Of a stretch of 64,000 nucleotides of DNA, positions 54,649-64,000 are shown piece after piece. The notes under the pieces are model-generated. The model did not search any database, was not told the DNA's origin, and saw only the letters and a list, made by a program, of their open reading frames with translations. The DNA is from Polaribacter sp. HaHaR_3_91 (GTDB lineage: Bacteria; Bacteroidota; Bacteroidia; Flavobacteriales; Flavobacteriaceae), in the NCBI RefSeq assembly GCF_019278525.1, contig NZ_CP058986.1, positions 3,673,001 through 3,737,000 on the forward strand, in the 5' to 3' direction. The first letter of the stretch is position 1, and the number at the start of each line of letters is the position of its first letter. The translations under genes were made by a program, and so were the position numbers.

Positions 54649-54744
54649 GTTGGTTTTATGGCGAAATAGTTGTTTGAGCGTTGGCAATGGCTCTTTGCTT
54701 TTTTTATTGTGCTTAGGCTACAACTATTGTGACATAAAACCAAC
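54649..54744. repeat. 25-bp imperfect inverted repeat with 46-base loop
   Basis: The arm at 54649-54673 (starting GTTGGTTTTATG, ending AATAGTTGT) is matched at 21 of 25 positions by the reverse complement of 54720-54744. The mismatches are together in the middle. Such a long stem could mark an RNA element or a mobile-element end; it does not share the AAC/GTT layout of the cassette sites well enough to be called one. Confidence 0.55.
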
Positions 54745-54994
54745 TATGCAGAGGAAGCATGGATTTATATAAACCACAGAAGTTAATTGCTTTTGTACTA
54801 AATTTAATTTTGTGTTTTGTGGCTTACAAAGAGTATTTAATATTTAGATTATCCCAGATCACACGGATATGTTTCTTTAGACAACTTTAACGCGGATTTG
54901 CAAATCGTGTAAGCATAGTGTATCGACACAGGAAAGCTGCAAATGTAATCTCTAAAAAAAGATTATGAAAATAGTTTGAAATTTCATCATTGAA

Positions 54995-55180
54995 ATGGGC
55001 ACGGATTCTAAAACTGCGCAAGCGGGTTACCAAGAAATTGTTACCGTTTTCTATAAAACTTCTGAACCACCAGGATTTAAGTCTAAAATGGCTAACTCTT
55101 TTTATCTTTTGAATACATTTTTACCAGAGAAAAAACTGATCCAGATTTTTCTTTTAATTCTTATGGTATCCGTGCAATAA
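54995..55180 (+). pseudogene. short open frame, probably gene debris
   Basis: 61 residues (MGTDSKTAQAGYQEIVTVFY, then KTSEPPGFKSKMANSFYLLN). The first 45 or so look protein-like, the rest does not, as if a gene fragment runs out of frame. A palindrome GATTTGCAAATC lies upstream near 54897. No function can be given. Apart from these items, 54745-55214 shows nothing recognisable. Confidence 0.3.
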
Positions 55181-55214
55181 ATTTTTCTAGCATTTTTTAA
55201 TTCTTCTTTATTAT

Positions 55215-56054
55215 TTATAGAACTTTTATAATTACACCGACTATAATTATTATAACCCAAGTTATATAAGTATTTATTTTTTGTTTTTTTTCTATAGATT
55301 CTAATTTTTTATCCAGCAAGGAAATTAGGTTTAATTGCTTATCTGCTGTTTCCTTAAGCTTATCACCTATATTTCTTTCTACTATATCGATTCTGCTAGA
55401 AACGTTTTGAACTGAAGACAGGATTCCGGCAATGTTAACATCTAGTTTATCAATGCGAATTGTTAAATTTAAATCGTGTATTGATTTAGCTGTTACAGTT
55501 GATATTTGATTGGTTTTATTTGTAACCTCCTTATATGATTCGTGAATTCTTTTTGAAATTGACTTTTCAAAACACTCAATTTTCTCACCTATTCTCTGTT
55601 TCTCAAAAGTTTCTAACAATTCTTTATTTGACTTTACAGAAGAATCAACGGTTGTTTGCAGGTTTTTAAATTTACCATCAAAATCGGCTTTTGTTATTAT
55701 TTCAGAAGCTTTCTTTAACTCATCTAACGTTGCTTTTTTTATCTCATTTAGATTTGTTATTGTTTCTTTTACAGATATCTCTATACCATCTAATCTTTCA
55801 GGAAAATTGATTGTGTCAAGTTTTAAAACTACTGAAGTAACTTTATCTGAAAGATTTATAAAAGAATTATATGTTCTTTTTAATTCTGAAATTTTTTTAT
55901 CAAAATTTACCTCAGAATAATTAACGGATGCAATGGCTTCTTTTACAAGTGTTTTAGCATTGTTTAGATAATCTACATTAGACTTAAACTGTGTTAACTC
56001 ATCTTGTAAAGTTTTTAGCTCTTCATTAATTTGTTCTACTATTGGATTTGCCAT
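55215..56054 (-). CDS. coiled-coil protein with C-terminal membrane anchor
   Basis: The 279-residue protein is nearly all coiled coil (LNEELKTLQDELTQFKSNVDYL type repeats) and ends in one membrane helix (YITWVIIIIVGVIIKVL), so it is a tail-anchored cytosolic rod. No family is recognised. Its start follows the helicase stop by one base, so it is co-expressed with the RecQ-like protein. It may place the helicase complex at the membrane, but this is a guess. Confidence 0.7.
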   Translation of the reverse strand: MANPIVEQINEELKTLQDELTQFKSNVDYLNNAKTLVKEAIASVNYSEVNFDKKISELKRTYNSFINLSDKVTSVVLKLDTINFPERLDGIEISVKETITNLNEIKKATLDELKKASEIITKADFDGKFKNLQTTVDSSVKSNKELLETFEKQRIGEKIECFEKSISKRIHESYKEVTNKTNQISTVTAKSIHDLNLTIRIDKLDVNIAGILSSVQNVSSRIDIVERNIGDKLKETADKQLNLISLLDKKLESIEKKQKINTYITWVIIIIVGVIIKVL

Positions 56055-56055
56055 A

Positions 56056-59000
56056 TCAATTTAATATTTTGTTTAGAGAATGTAATGTGCTATTGGCTTT
56101 TTGTAATGGTTTTAATAATCTTTTTATCATTATTGAATTAAAGTTAAAAGACAAATTATTTTGAACCATATACCTTTTTAATTCAGTATTTTTATCTAGA
56201 ATTATCGATGTGAATTTGTTAAAAATCACCTCTAATTTTTTATCACTCCAATTAGGTTCTTTTTCCTGAATATTTGAAAAAGCATTAAGAATTAAACCTT
56301 CAGCTTCTTTTAAGTACCGTGGATTTTTATATTCAAGCATGTATAAAGCGAAAGCATTTAATAATAGCAATGTATAGCTGTCAGGTTGATTATTTAGCAT
56401 TCGAGTACACGCACCTCGTAGGTGTTTTATGTTATCAATCTGACCAGCTTTTGGGTCTTCTTCAACAATTTCCATAAATAACCACACTAACTCTATATCT
56501 TCATCTTTAGCATTGTCTGTTAAATCTGGTATTGATGCATTAACCTCTATATTTTTTTCATTAATATAAGAATATCCTGTTCTTGCATATTTAGAGTTGA
56601 AATATAAATCAATATAATCCTTAAGTTCAACGCTTCCTTTTTCAATACCTAGCCTACAAGCATTCTTCATATCGTGCATAGCTAATTGTCTCTTTTTTTG
56701 TATTTCTTTGTAAACAAAATTTACTAGAAAAAATAATGATTTCCTTATTAGGGTAGGCTCATTAATTTTATTAAGAGTTCTTAATCTAGCTGTTGTAGTT
56801 TTATTCGAATAATATTTTAAAAGAAACCCTTTAAGGTTATTTCTATAATTATTATCCATTTTTTTAGTGCCAAATAAGGTGAATGTGTTTGATGAAAAAT
56901 TAACGGTGTAATCATCAATAATACCTAAAGTTGAAAGACGGTAAATCGCTTTTTCAGTATCCATTTTATCACGGTACCCATTGTATAGGGACATAAACAT
57001 TTTATACGCAAAACCTACCGGGTTATTTTTATTAGTATCCCTGCTGTTACAAAGTGCTTCAAAATTTAACTCTTGACCACCTGTGAAATTTTGATATTTA
57101 TCGCAAACCTCCTCAATAAATGCTTCAGATTCGGTACAATTTGCTCGCATACGTTTAACAATTTGTTCTGTAAAACTTTGATGAACTACCACTTGCAGCC
57201 ATTTAGTAATTGTCTTTACTCTATTGGCAGTATCATTGTAAAAACCAACTGTTAACGAAAATGAATCTTTATTATTTAAGCCATATAATAATCGTTCTAT
57301 CCCTATTTGCTTGTCGCTGCGCTGTATCCAAACGTAAACAGGTTCATTTAGGTTTAAGTTTTCTATATATTTTTTTAGTAAAACCCATATTTTATCTGAT
57401 ATTTCTGGAAGAATACTTCGTACTATTTGACCTCGCCTATTAAATTGAGTGTAACCAACAAGGTTGTTTAAGTTAAAATAACCTAATGGTTCATTAAAAC
57501 TACGACTAATATAAAGATTCCTCGTATTCCCACCTTCCCAATAGTTACATTTGATATCGAGATTAAACTCATTATTTATAAGATTTTCCAATTCGAATGT
57601 TCTATCTGGAAAATAGATTTCTGTTAATAATTCATCTAATACTGCCAATTCTTTCTCCACACCTTTAAAAGAATTTTTATGGAAGTACATATTTATATCA
57701 AGATCGTGATCTATTGGCTCATCTTCATTTGGAAGAGTAACTTGTTGCTCGTTAAATAAAATGTATGATAAAGCCATTTTGCGATCCCTACCTGCACGAC
57801 CTGCTTCTTGGACATAGCTTTCAATTGAACTTGGATAGTTTACGTGAATGGTATAACGTATACTTTCTTTATCGATACCCATTCCAAAAGCTTTGGTGGC
57901 TACCATTAAATTCAACTCGTTGTTAATAAACTTATCTTGATTTTCAAATGATTCTTCTTGAATTACTTTTACGGTATCATCATTATCGTTTCCAGAGCCC
58001 ATAAAGTAACCCGCTCTAATGTTATCATATGTTGAAAGTATATCATAATAACCTTTCCTAGGAGCAGGTAAACCAGCGTTATTCGTTTTAAATTTATCAG
58101 TAACACCGAATGATCCTTTTGTATGAGGACAGAATATTAAACCAGCGTTCTTATTGCTTTCATAAAAATTTACAGGGGAATAATTTTCAATTCCCATTTT
58201 CTCAAAAGTATTTATCTCTTCATTTTTATTTAATTTCAAATCATCTTCACTAAAGACCATTATTGGATTTGATAGGAATTCATTTATTTTATAAGGAATA
58301 GAGCCTAATAACTGTTCAACTCGTTCTTGTTTTTTTGTACTTAATTCGTTCTTTAAATCCCAAATTGTATTAAGGCCAACTACAGGAAAAGAAACTTCCT
58401 CAACAATGTATTGAAGTTCATTTCTTTTAGTGTATTCTGACCGAATAATTGCTTCTTCAGTAATTCTTCGAGCTTCATCATTTCCTGATAGTTCACGTTG
58501 TACATCTGCCAGTACATCATAAGAAGCTGTAGCTGTTAAGCCAAATAATGGAAGGTATTGTAGATTTTTAGTTTTACAATATTTAAGTGCATTTTCACCT
58601 AGTTTTAGATATGCTGTTCTAAAATCGTGTCCCCATTCAGATACGCAATGCGCTTCATCAATAACACAATAACTGAAATAAATATTATTAGCTTGCATAT
58701 CCTCTAAAAGAATTCTAAATTCCTCCATTTGAAGTCTTTCAGGTGAAACAAATACAAATTGAACTTCACCATCTTCCAATTTCTTCATTGCTTTTTTCTT
58801 CTCTTCACCTTGAAGTGTTGAATTGATATATACACATGAATCAATATTATTTCTAAGTAAACCATCAACTTGATCTTTCATTAAAGACCTTATAGGGTCA
58901 ATTACTAAACATATGCCAGGTTGAAGAAAAGCTGACAGTTGATACGTTAAAGATTTACCTCCACCTGTTGGTAACAATCCAATTACACTTTTACATTGTA

Positions 59001-60495
59001 ATGCATTATGTATTATGGGTAGTTGCCCTTGTCTGAATTCTTTTTTTCTAAATATTGATTGTAATATATATTCTAAACTACTTCTTATATCTTCATTAAT
59101 TATAGACCATAATCCATTCTCATTAGCATTGACACAAATTGGGTTGTATTCAATTATATCAGTCGTTGCAATAACTCTTTTTGTATCAATGTAGTTTATT
59201 GAACGGATGTTAATTACTTCAGGAGTATTTGCTGCTATAAAACTAGCATTTATATTTCTATCAAGAATAGCAACATCTATCACTAAATCATAGAATTCAT
59301 TTTCATTGAACGATTCTAATGATTTTGCTTTCGAGTTTTGAAAATTGCTATCCAAGAATTCTTTGGTTGAAAATATAACAAGTTCAATTTCAGGAAGTAT
59401 CAGAGGTTCAGCTGTGATTACATTAATTGTATCTATTAGTTTTTGTAAATCCTGGATTGCTAGAGAAGCGCATGGAAGATCTCTTTCTATTATTGCTATT
59501 TTCCAATTTTGATTTTGCTGTGATAAGATACCCTGTGATATAGCTTCTAATAATGCTCTTTGAATACGAGCAATACCAAAAGGTATTAAGCTTACTTGCA
59601 TAACCTCTTTCCCTATATCTGTATTCCAAATAGGATTTAAGTAATTTTCAGAACAGGTATTTATGTATTCATTATTTATAGCTGGCTTAAGTATGTTTTC
59701 AATTTTACTATTAAATTGATTCGTTCCAAAATCTGATGTTTTTATGCGTAAAGTATTGTTCCAATTACAAAATGCAATAGCCTTATCTCTTTCGGTATCT
59801 AAATAAGTTTGTTGTGGAGTTTGATGTTGAGAACCATCAATTTCAATTACTATTCCTTTTGGTTTGGTTTCAGTATCATATGGAAATTCTATTGAAAAGT
59901 CTGTTCTCTGTTCTTCAAAATTATCTCGAACTCTTTCTAGAATATTTGAGGTGTCAATTTTACCTTTTACAATATTACTTATCGTTCTTTGTGTTGCTAT
60001 TAACTGTAATAAAAAATCATTATTTTGCCCGAAAGCACTTGGTAAATCTGAAAATAAAAATCTTTCTTCAAACTCACTACCAAGATCTTCATAACTATTT
60101 AGATAATCTTCTTTTAAATTATCACGGTTTATTCGGGGATCTATTATATGTAAAGATTTAAAAAAAAGATCTTCTAAGTTATTTTCTGCATCATTAACCT
60201 CTATTGCTATAGAACTTTCATTTTCATTGTTAAAATTAAATAAAGTAGAATTTTCTATTATTTTGTCAAGCGCATATTTATTTAGCTTAGTTGGTAATCC
60301 TTTTTGAAGAATATTTAAAATAACAGCAATTGTAGATGAATGTTCTACCTTATTTTCCTCAAAACCACTTTTACTTTTTAATTGGAAATATGACAACCAT
60401 TTAGCTAAATTTTTAGCAGAATTTTTTTTTGAAGAACCATTTTCAAAAACATCAAAGAAATTATCAATTATATTTCCAGCTATAAATTGTTTCAT
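56056..60495 (-). CDS. nuclease-RecQ helicase fusion protein
   Basis: This 1479-residue protein has an N-terminal Vsr/DUF559-like nuclease segment with VIEIDGSQHQTPQQTYLDTERD near residue 215. A RecQ-type DEAH helicase follows: Walker A LLPTGGGKSLTYQL near 507, VIDEAHCVSEWGHDFR near 611, GLTATAS, and a second RecA lobe with VATKAFGMGIDKESIRYTIH and QEAGRAGRDR near 900. A long C-terminal region is unassigned. Large helicase-nuclease proteins of this kind are common in defence loci, where they unwind and cut foreign DNA. The gene is between a nuclease-like gene and a coiled-coil gene on the same strand. Confidence 0.88.
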   Translation of the reverse strand: MKQFIAGNIIDNFFDVFENGSSKKNSAKNLAKWLSYFQLKSKSGFEENKVEHSSTIAVILNILQKGLPTKLNKYALDKIIENSTLFNFNNENESSIAIEVNDAENNLEDLFFKSLHIIDPRINRDNLKEDYLNSYEDLGSEFEERFLFSDLPSAFGQNNDFLLQLIATQRTISNIVKGKIDTSNILERVRDNFEEQRTDFSIEFPYDTETKPKGIVIEIDGSQHQTPQQTYLDTERDKAIAFCNWNNTLRIKTSDFGTNQFNSKIENILKPAINNEYINTCSENYLNPIWNTDIGKEVMQVSLIPFGIARIQRALLEAISQGILSQQNQNWKIAIIERDLPCASLAIQDLQKLIDTINVITAEPLILPEIELVIFSTKEFLDSNFQNSKAKSLESFNENEFYDLVIDVAILDRNINASFIAANTPEVINIRSINYIDTKRVIATTDIIEYNPICVNANENGLWSIINEDIRSSLEYILQSIFRKKEFRQGQLPIIHNALQCKSVIGLLPTGGGKSLTYQLSAFLQPGICLVIDPIRSLMKDQVDGLLRNNIDSCVYINSTLQGEEKKKAMKKLEDGEVQFVFVSPERLQMEEFRILLEDMQANNIYFSYCVIDEAHCVSEWGHDFRTAYLKLGENALKYCKTKNLQYLPLFGLTATASYDVLADVQRELSGNDEARRITEEAIIRSEYTKRNELQYIVEEVSFPVVGLNTIWDLKNELSTKKQERVEQLLGSIPYKINEFLSNPIMVFSEDDLKLNKNEEINTFEKMGIENYSPVNFYESNKNAGLIFCPHTKGSFGVTDKFKTNNAGLPAPRKGYYDILSTYDNIRAGYFMGSGNDNDDTVKVIQEESFENQDKFINNELNLMVATKAFGMGIDKESIRYTIHVNYPSSIESYVQEAGRAGRDRKMALSYILFNEQQVTLPNEDEPIDHDLDINMYFHKNSFKGVEKELAVLDELLTEIYFPDRTFELENLINNEFNLDIKCNYWEGGNTRNLYISRSFNEPLGYFNLNNLVGYTQFNRRGQIVRSILPEISDKIWVLLKKYIENLNLNEPVYVWIQRSDKQIGIERLLYGLNNKDSFSLTVGFYNDTANRVKTITKWLQVVVHQSFTEQIVKRMRANCTESEAFIEEVCDKYQNFTGGQELNFEALCNSRDTNKNNPVGFAYKMFMSLYNGYRDKMDTEKAIYRLSTLGIIDDYTVNFSSNTFTLFGTKKMDNNYRNNLKGFLLKYYSNKTTTARLRTLNKINEPTLIRKSLFFLVNFVYKEIQKKRQLAMHDMKNACRLGIEKGSVELKDYIDLYFNSKYARTGYSYINEKNIEVNASIPDLTDNAKDEDIELVWLFMEIVEEDPKAGQIDNIKHLRGACTRMLNNQPDSYTLLLLNAFALYMLEYKNPRYLKEAEGLILNAFSNIQEKEPNWSDKKLEVIFNKFTSIILDKNTELKRYMVQNNLSFNFNSIMIKRLLKPLQKANSTLHSLNKILN

Positions 60496-60582
60496 TTTTC
60501 TATCTAGCGTTTCTAATTCTTATTAAAACTTAACTCATTGTTTCCTTTATAATATTTCATCCAATCGGGATTAGCATACATC

Positions 60583-61407
60583 TCATTTACTGTTCTTATT
60601 TGTAATTTTAATAATAATACTTACAACCCTTCCAAAATATACTGGCTCAACTTCGCATAAACTTTCCATATGATCAATTATAATTTCCGCAAGTTCAACC
60701 TCATTAACATCAAATAAAGCTGGAAGTATCTCTTTTGCAACTTCAGGTAAATCTTCATTTGAAAATTTCACAATATCATTTGTTAAAATCTTATAATTTA
60801 ATAATGGATATTGATCTCTATATTTCTCCAACCTCAATTCCCAATTGTGTAATAAATTTTCTTTTTTTTTTTCTAATTCTGCATTATTTTTCTCACCTGA
60901 ACCTTCGTTCAAATCCTCTAAAAATAGTGAGTATCCAGCCTTTATTGAGTTCTCACTAACTTTATCTTTTATGCTTAATGCATCAGAAAGTTTATCAACA
61001 TCCTCTTTTATTTTACTTTCTGATTTGTTAATTGATTTTATTTCCAAACCTATTAAGGATGCATTGCTATTGTTATTTTGACTCCCTGTTAAGGCAATAT
61101 CCAAAATTCTTTTATCATCAAATTTCGAATCCTTATCATTCCTAGATAAATTTTGTTTCCAATTATCCTCATCAAATGCGTTTAAGAAAAAACCCTTTAA
61201 TGGATACTCAAAATGAATGTTTATATTTTTTATTGCTGCCCAGACATAAAGACTTTTTGCAACATTAACATTTATTAAATATTCAATCATTCTAATTTGA
61301 AAATCAGATTCTTGAAAATTTAATGCTGTATTTTCTAAATAGGCTTTTCTTGCCCCTTCAAAAATTAACCACTCTATTTCAGTAAGATAACTATTTTCCC
61401 ATTTCAT
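60583..61407 (-). CDS. PD-(D/E)XK-like protein of the helicase cluster
   Basis: A 274-residue protein with DDKRILDIALTGSQ and SLIGLEIKSINKSE; the Asp and the E-I-K fit the metal site of a PD-(D/E)XK nuclease. The segment between them is loop-like. The C-terminal 60 residues are helical and acidic. It lies 87 bp upstream of the helicase fusion, and downstream of its stop another frame continues with protein-like sequence, so its C-terminus may be frameshifted. The function is inferred only from the motif and context. Confidence 0.65.
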   Translation of the reverse strand: MKWENSYLTEIEWLIFEGARKAYLENTALNFQESDFQIRMIEYLINVNVAKSLYVWAAIKNINIHFEYPLKGFFLNAFDEDNWKQNLSRNDKDSKFDDKRILDIALTGSQNNNSNASLIGLEIKSINKSESKIKEDVDKLSDALSIKDKVSENSIKAGYSLFLEDLNEGSGEKNNAELEKKKENLLHNWELRLEKYRDQYPLLNYKILTNDIVKFSNEDLPEVAKEILPALFDVNEVELAEIIIDHMESLCEVEPVYFGRVVSIIIKITNKNSK

Positions 61408-61459
61408 AAAACAGATTTTTTTTAGTAAAAATCAACCACATTGATTCTATTCTTAATTA

Positions 61460-61975
61460 CTACAGATATTTGGGAGCAGTTAACTTAAACTTTTCTCCTT
61501 TTCCTTTTATTTTTGTAAAATATTTATTATTTAACCTATCCTCGTATATTATTTCTATTTCATATTCAACATCATCAAGCCTTTTACCTGAACTATTAAT
61601 TGTGTAAATCCATCTCCTTGTAGTATCTGACACTATACCTTCATTAAACTTTGGTTCAAGTTCGCAAGGAAGGTGTTTATTAACTTCATCTATAATTAAA
61701 TCACCAGAGATTACATTAAATTCAAGTAGTTTACACCATTCTCTTTTATTATTAAGGTCAAACCATAATTCATTCTCCTGTTGTCTCATTCGTAGACCAT
61801 TCAACCATAAATGAGGTTGATATTTTAATTTTAAATCTTTCTCTAAGGTTTTTGCTACTTTTTCTAAATTTGAAATTCTATTATTTTTGTTATAATCTTT
61901 ATAGAATAAATATAACAAACCCACTGCTGTTGCAATTGAACCAATTGAAGAACTTACCTCTTGAAAATCACTCAT
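61460..61975 (-). CDS. small membrane-anchored protein
   Basis: A 171-residue protein with one N-terminal membrane helix (SIATAVGLLYLFYKDY, residues about 12-28), a short coiled coil (ISNLEKVAKTLEKDLKLKYQ) and a beta-rich C-terminal domain (GLRMRQQENELWFDLNNKREW, GKRLDDVEYEIEIIYEDR). No family is recognised. It may be a sensor placed at the inner membrane next to the helicase cluster. Confidence 0.6.
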   Translation of the reverse strand: MSDFQEVSSSIGSIATAVGLLYLFYKDYNKNNRISNLEKVAKTLEKDLKLKYQPHLWLNGLRMRQQENELWFDLNNKREWCKLLEFNVISGDLIIDEVNKHLPCELEPKFNEGIVSDTTRRWIYTINSSGKRLDDVEYEIEIIYEDRLNNKYFTKIKGKGEKFKLTAPKYL

Positions 61976-62091
61976 AATTTATATGTTTCATATTATAAAA
62001 AAGGAACTATTTCCTCCTACTAATATATAATACTACTAATTTTCCAATATTTGCTTCTGAACTGTTTTTCATATAAAAAACCTATCTTATT

Positions 62092-63999
62092 TTAACTAAC
62101 TGCTTTTATTATATTTTGTATTACAGTTTTCCCTATAAGGCTAATTATTCCACCTTTTTGGCTATATATTGGATCATCTAGTTTATCTAAAAGCTGCCTA
62201 TTAATATATTCATCTATTACTTCTGATCTCACTTTAGGTTCAGCACTGATTTTTAAATACACTGGATTGTTTTTATTGGCTATTACCTTTTCTTTAGCTG
62301 ATGTGTTTTCTGAAACATTTTCACATATCTCTTTAATTACTATTACATCTTCATCGGAAATTTGATATTTAGATTTTAAATCTTCCAAAGCCATTTCAAT
62401 TGTCGTTCTTGGTATTTCGCTACCACCTTTACCAGTTTTAAATCCTGTTTTAGGTTTTGGATCAGCAACCACTTTTAAATTTGTTTTTGTTCCGAGATAT
62501 TTAACAGCTCCTTTACTTAATTCCACTTTTTCCAGGAACTCTTTCATATCGGATGTTTTTCCTTTACGAATCAATAGTCCTCCCATTACTTCAGCAAATA
62601 TTATAAACTCATCTAATTGTTTATCCAATTCGAAAAACTGTGCAATAAAATAGTACAGTTTGGCATAACGTCTTAACAATGAAACATACCTTTTCTGTCC
62701 TTCTAAAGATCCTATTTTAGCTTTAAATATATCACGGTAATCTTGTGTTAGATTACTTAAAATAGCATCAGGAGTTGCATTTCTTTCTTTTTTTGCTGCA
62801 ATTTCAGCATCAATGAATGCGTTACAATACAATTCAATTTCTTCTTCAGTAAAAACTTTAAATTTGGCTATTTCATTGAATAATTCAACCAATACTTCTT
62901 TTTTAGGTTGCTGGTCTTTGTATGGTGACCCTTCTCTATGGTGATTGAATGCATCGAAGATATTTTGAGCATTGTTAGTGAAATCTACTACAAGAATATC
63001 ATCTTGCTCTTTATCCTTATGCTTTCTATTTAACCTAGAAACTGTTTGAACCGCATTTACTCCGTTGATTGACTTGTCTAAAAACATAGTAGACAGCAAA
63101 GGTTGGTCGAAACCAGTTTGAAATTTATTAGCTACTACTAATATTCTATTTCCTTCACTAGCAAAAACATCTTCTATCAATTTACCTTTCAGATTATTAA
63201 CTTTATCTTCTTCAATTGATTCCTTAGTTTCAGGATGTGTAAAATCACTAAAGGCATATAAAACTTTCCATTCTGAGTTTGTTTCTTCTAAAATAGTTTT
63301 TAAAGTATTGAAGTATTTTAATCCTGCAACTCGTGATGATGTTACAACCATTGCTTTACCTTGACCTTTAATTGATGGAACCACCTTTTCTTCAAATAGT
63401 TTTACAATTACCTCTGCTTTGTATTGAATAACCCCATCATCTTCATAGGCTATATTTTTCAATAATTTACTTACAATACCAGTAGGAAAATCTTTTTCAG
63501 GAATGGCTTCCTTTAATTTTAAATTATAAAGTGTTTCATAAGAAATTATATTCAATGCCACATCTAAGATATATCCTTCTGCAATTGCTTCAGCTTCACT
63601 ATATACATCAAATGGTTCGCCAAAAAAAGCGACTGTTTTTGGCGTTGTAGTTGCTGTAAAGGCCACAAACACCTGATTACTTATATTTAACTTTTCAAGC
63701 TCCTTAATGTTTTCATCTTCATCTTGATTTTCTATTTCTTCATTACTATCTTCATTAAAAAACTTATGCATTGTTAAGGCCATTTTACCATCTTGTGAAC
63801 GGTGTGCTTCATCTATTAAAAAAGCAACATTTCTGTTTTTTAATAAATCATCCTTTTGAAGTTTTTCTTGAATATGGCTAAACTTATGAATTGTAGTAAC
63901 AATAATATCTCTATCCTTTTCAAGATATTCAGCTAATTTTTTAGACTTTTTAGCAAAATTAATTTTTGTGCCTAAATGACTGAATAACTCTAAATCATC
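62092..63999 (-). CDS. hsdR: second type I restriction subunit HsdR (5' end outside window)
   Basis: The frame is open to the right edge, and 636 residues are present. The first visible parts are IVTTIHKFSHIQ and FLIDEAHRSQDGKMALTMHKFF (the DEAH box), so the Walker A motif lies outside the window; ATG 63783 is internal. Then come FVAFTATTTPKTVAFFG, NKFQTGFDQPLLSTMFLDKS and AVQTVSRLNRKHKDK, the second motor lobe of HsdR. The C-terminal part is the usual HsdR helical domain. Partner hsdM and hsdS are expected to the right, beyond the window. Confidence 0.9.
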   Translation of the reverse strand, partial: DDLELFSHLGTKINFAKKSKKLAEYLEKDRDIIVTTIHKFSHIQEKLQKDDLLKNRNVAFLIDEAHRSQDGKMALTMHKFFNEDSNEEIENQDEDENIKELEKLNISNQVFVAFTATTTPKTVAFFGEPFDVYSEAEAIAEGYILDVALNIISYETLYNLKLKEAIPEKDFPTGIVSKLLKNIAYEDDGVIQYKAEVIVKLFEEKVVPSIKGQGKAMVVTSSRVAGLKYFNTLKTILEETNSEWKVLYAFSDFTHPETKESIEEDKVNNLKGKLIEDVFASEGNRILVVANKFQTGFDQPLLSTMFLDKSINGVNAVQTVSRLNRKHKDKEQDDILVVDFTNNAQNIFDAFNHHREGSPYKDQQPKKEVLVELFNEIAKFKVFTEEEIELYCNAFIDAEIAAKKERNATPDAILSNLTQDYRDIFKAKIGSLEGQKRYVSLLRRYAKLYYFIAQFFELDKQLDEFIIFAEVMGGLLIRKGKTSDMKEFLEKVELSKGAVKYLGTKTNLKVVADPKPKTGFKTGKGGSEIPRTTIEMALEDLKSKYQISDEDVIVIKEICENVSENTSAKEKVIANKNNPVYLKISAEPKVRSEVIDEYINRQLLDKLDDPIYSQKGGIISLIGKTVIQNIIKAVS

Positions 64000-64000
64000 T

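Noticed and set aside
54649..54744. Further cassette (attC-like) palindrome
   Set aside because: Arms are long and even but lack the spaced AAC / GTT layout and no matching 10-base end is nearby.
63783..64000. hsdR start at ATG 63783
   Set aside because: The frame upstream stays open to the window edge and encodes the DEAH box, so this ATG is internal.

Overview
The window is AT-rich chromosomal DNA from a member of the Bacteroidota, most likely a flavobacterium. Evidence: a type IX secretion (Por) C-terminal sorting domain, lipoproteins starting Cys-Ser-Ser-Asp-Asp, a SusC/SusD pair driven by an ECF sigma factor and FecR anti-sigma, TAnnTTTG promoter elements, and almost no Shine-Dalgarno sequences. 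No species can be named from the sequence alone.

Left part (1-15.6 kb, genes on +). This is a row of small unrelated genes (secreted or lipocalin-like proteins, a membrane AraC-type regulator with a lipoprotein, a ChaN/erythromycin-esterase-like protein). They are separated by about 130-bp imperfect palindromes built like integron attC sites. Three complete cassettes, plus a later one at 12.97-14.20 kb, begin with a 10-base word whose exact reverse complement closes the same cassette. That is the signature of exchangeable gene cassettes, and no integron integrase is in view. An intact IS30 element, a four-gene Wadjet (JetABCD) plasmid-defence operon, an IS110 remnant that splits one palindrome, two IS3 remnants and a 138-bp tandem repeat interrupt the row.

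Middle part (15.6-53.97 kb, nearly all on -). Genomic islands are stacked at an initiator tRNA gene. The intact tRNA-fMet is at 53900-53972. 42-bp copies of its 3' part lie at 17581 and 54196, and a decayed tRNA end lies at 31197. Each has its own terminator hairpin, and two have a related tyrosine recombinase starting immediately beyond it. The island between 17581 and 53900 carries two blocks. 17.8-30.8 kb is a nutrient-uptake locus: sigma, FecR, SusC, SusD, a small lipoprotein, an M16 peptidase, a beta-propeller lipoprotein and a phosphoesterase. 31.4-51.4 kb is a dense defence block: McrBC with an EVE domain; a retron (RT, a foldable msr-msd RNA, a PRTase effector and a small nuclease-like protein); an HNH + ATPase pair; and a type I restriction-modification operon with two embedded DUF262 proteins.

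Right part (54.2-64 kb, -). A further island begins at the 54196 tRNA fragment. After about 1 kb of decayed DNA it holds a helicase cluster: a coiled-coil membrane protein, a 1479-residue nuclease-RecQ helicase fusion, a nuclease-like protein, a small membrane protein and the 3' part of a second type I HsdR that runs off the window. The window as a whole is an accretion zone where integron-like cassette exchange and tRNA-targeted islands have gathered at least five anti-phage or anti-plasmid systems.
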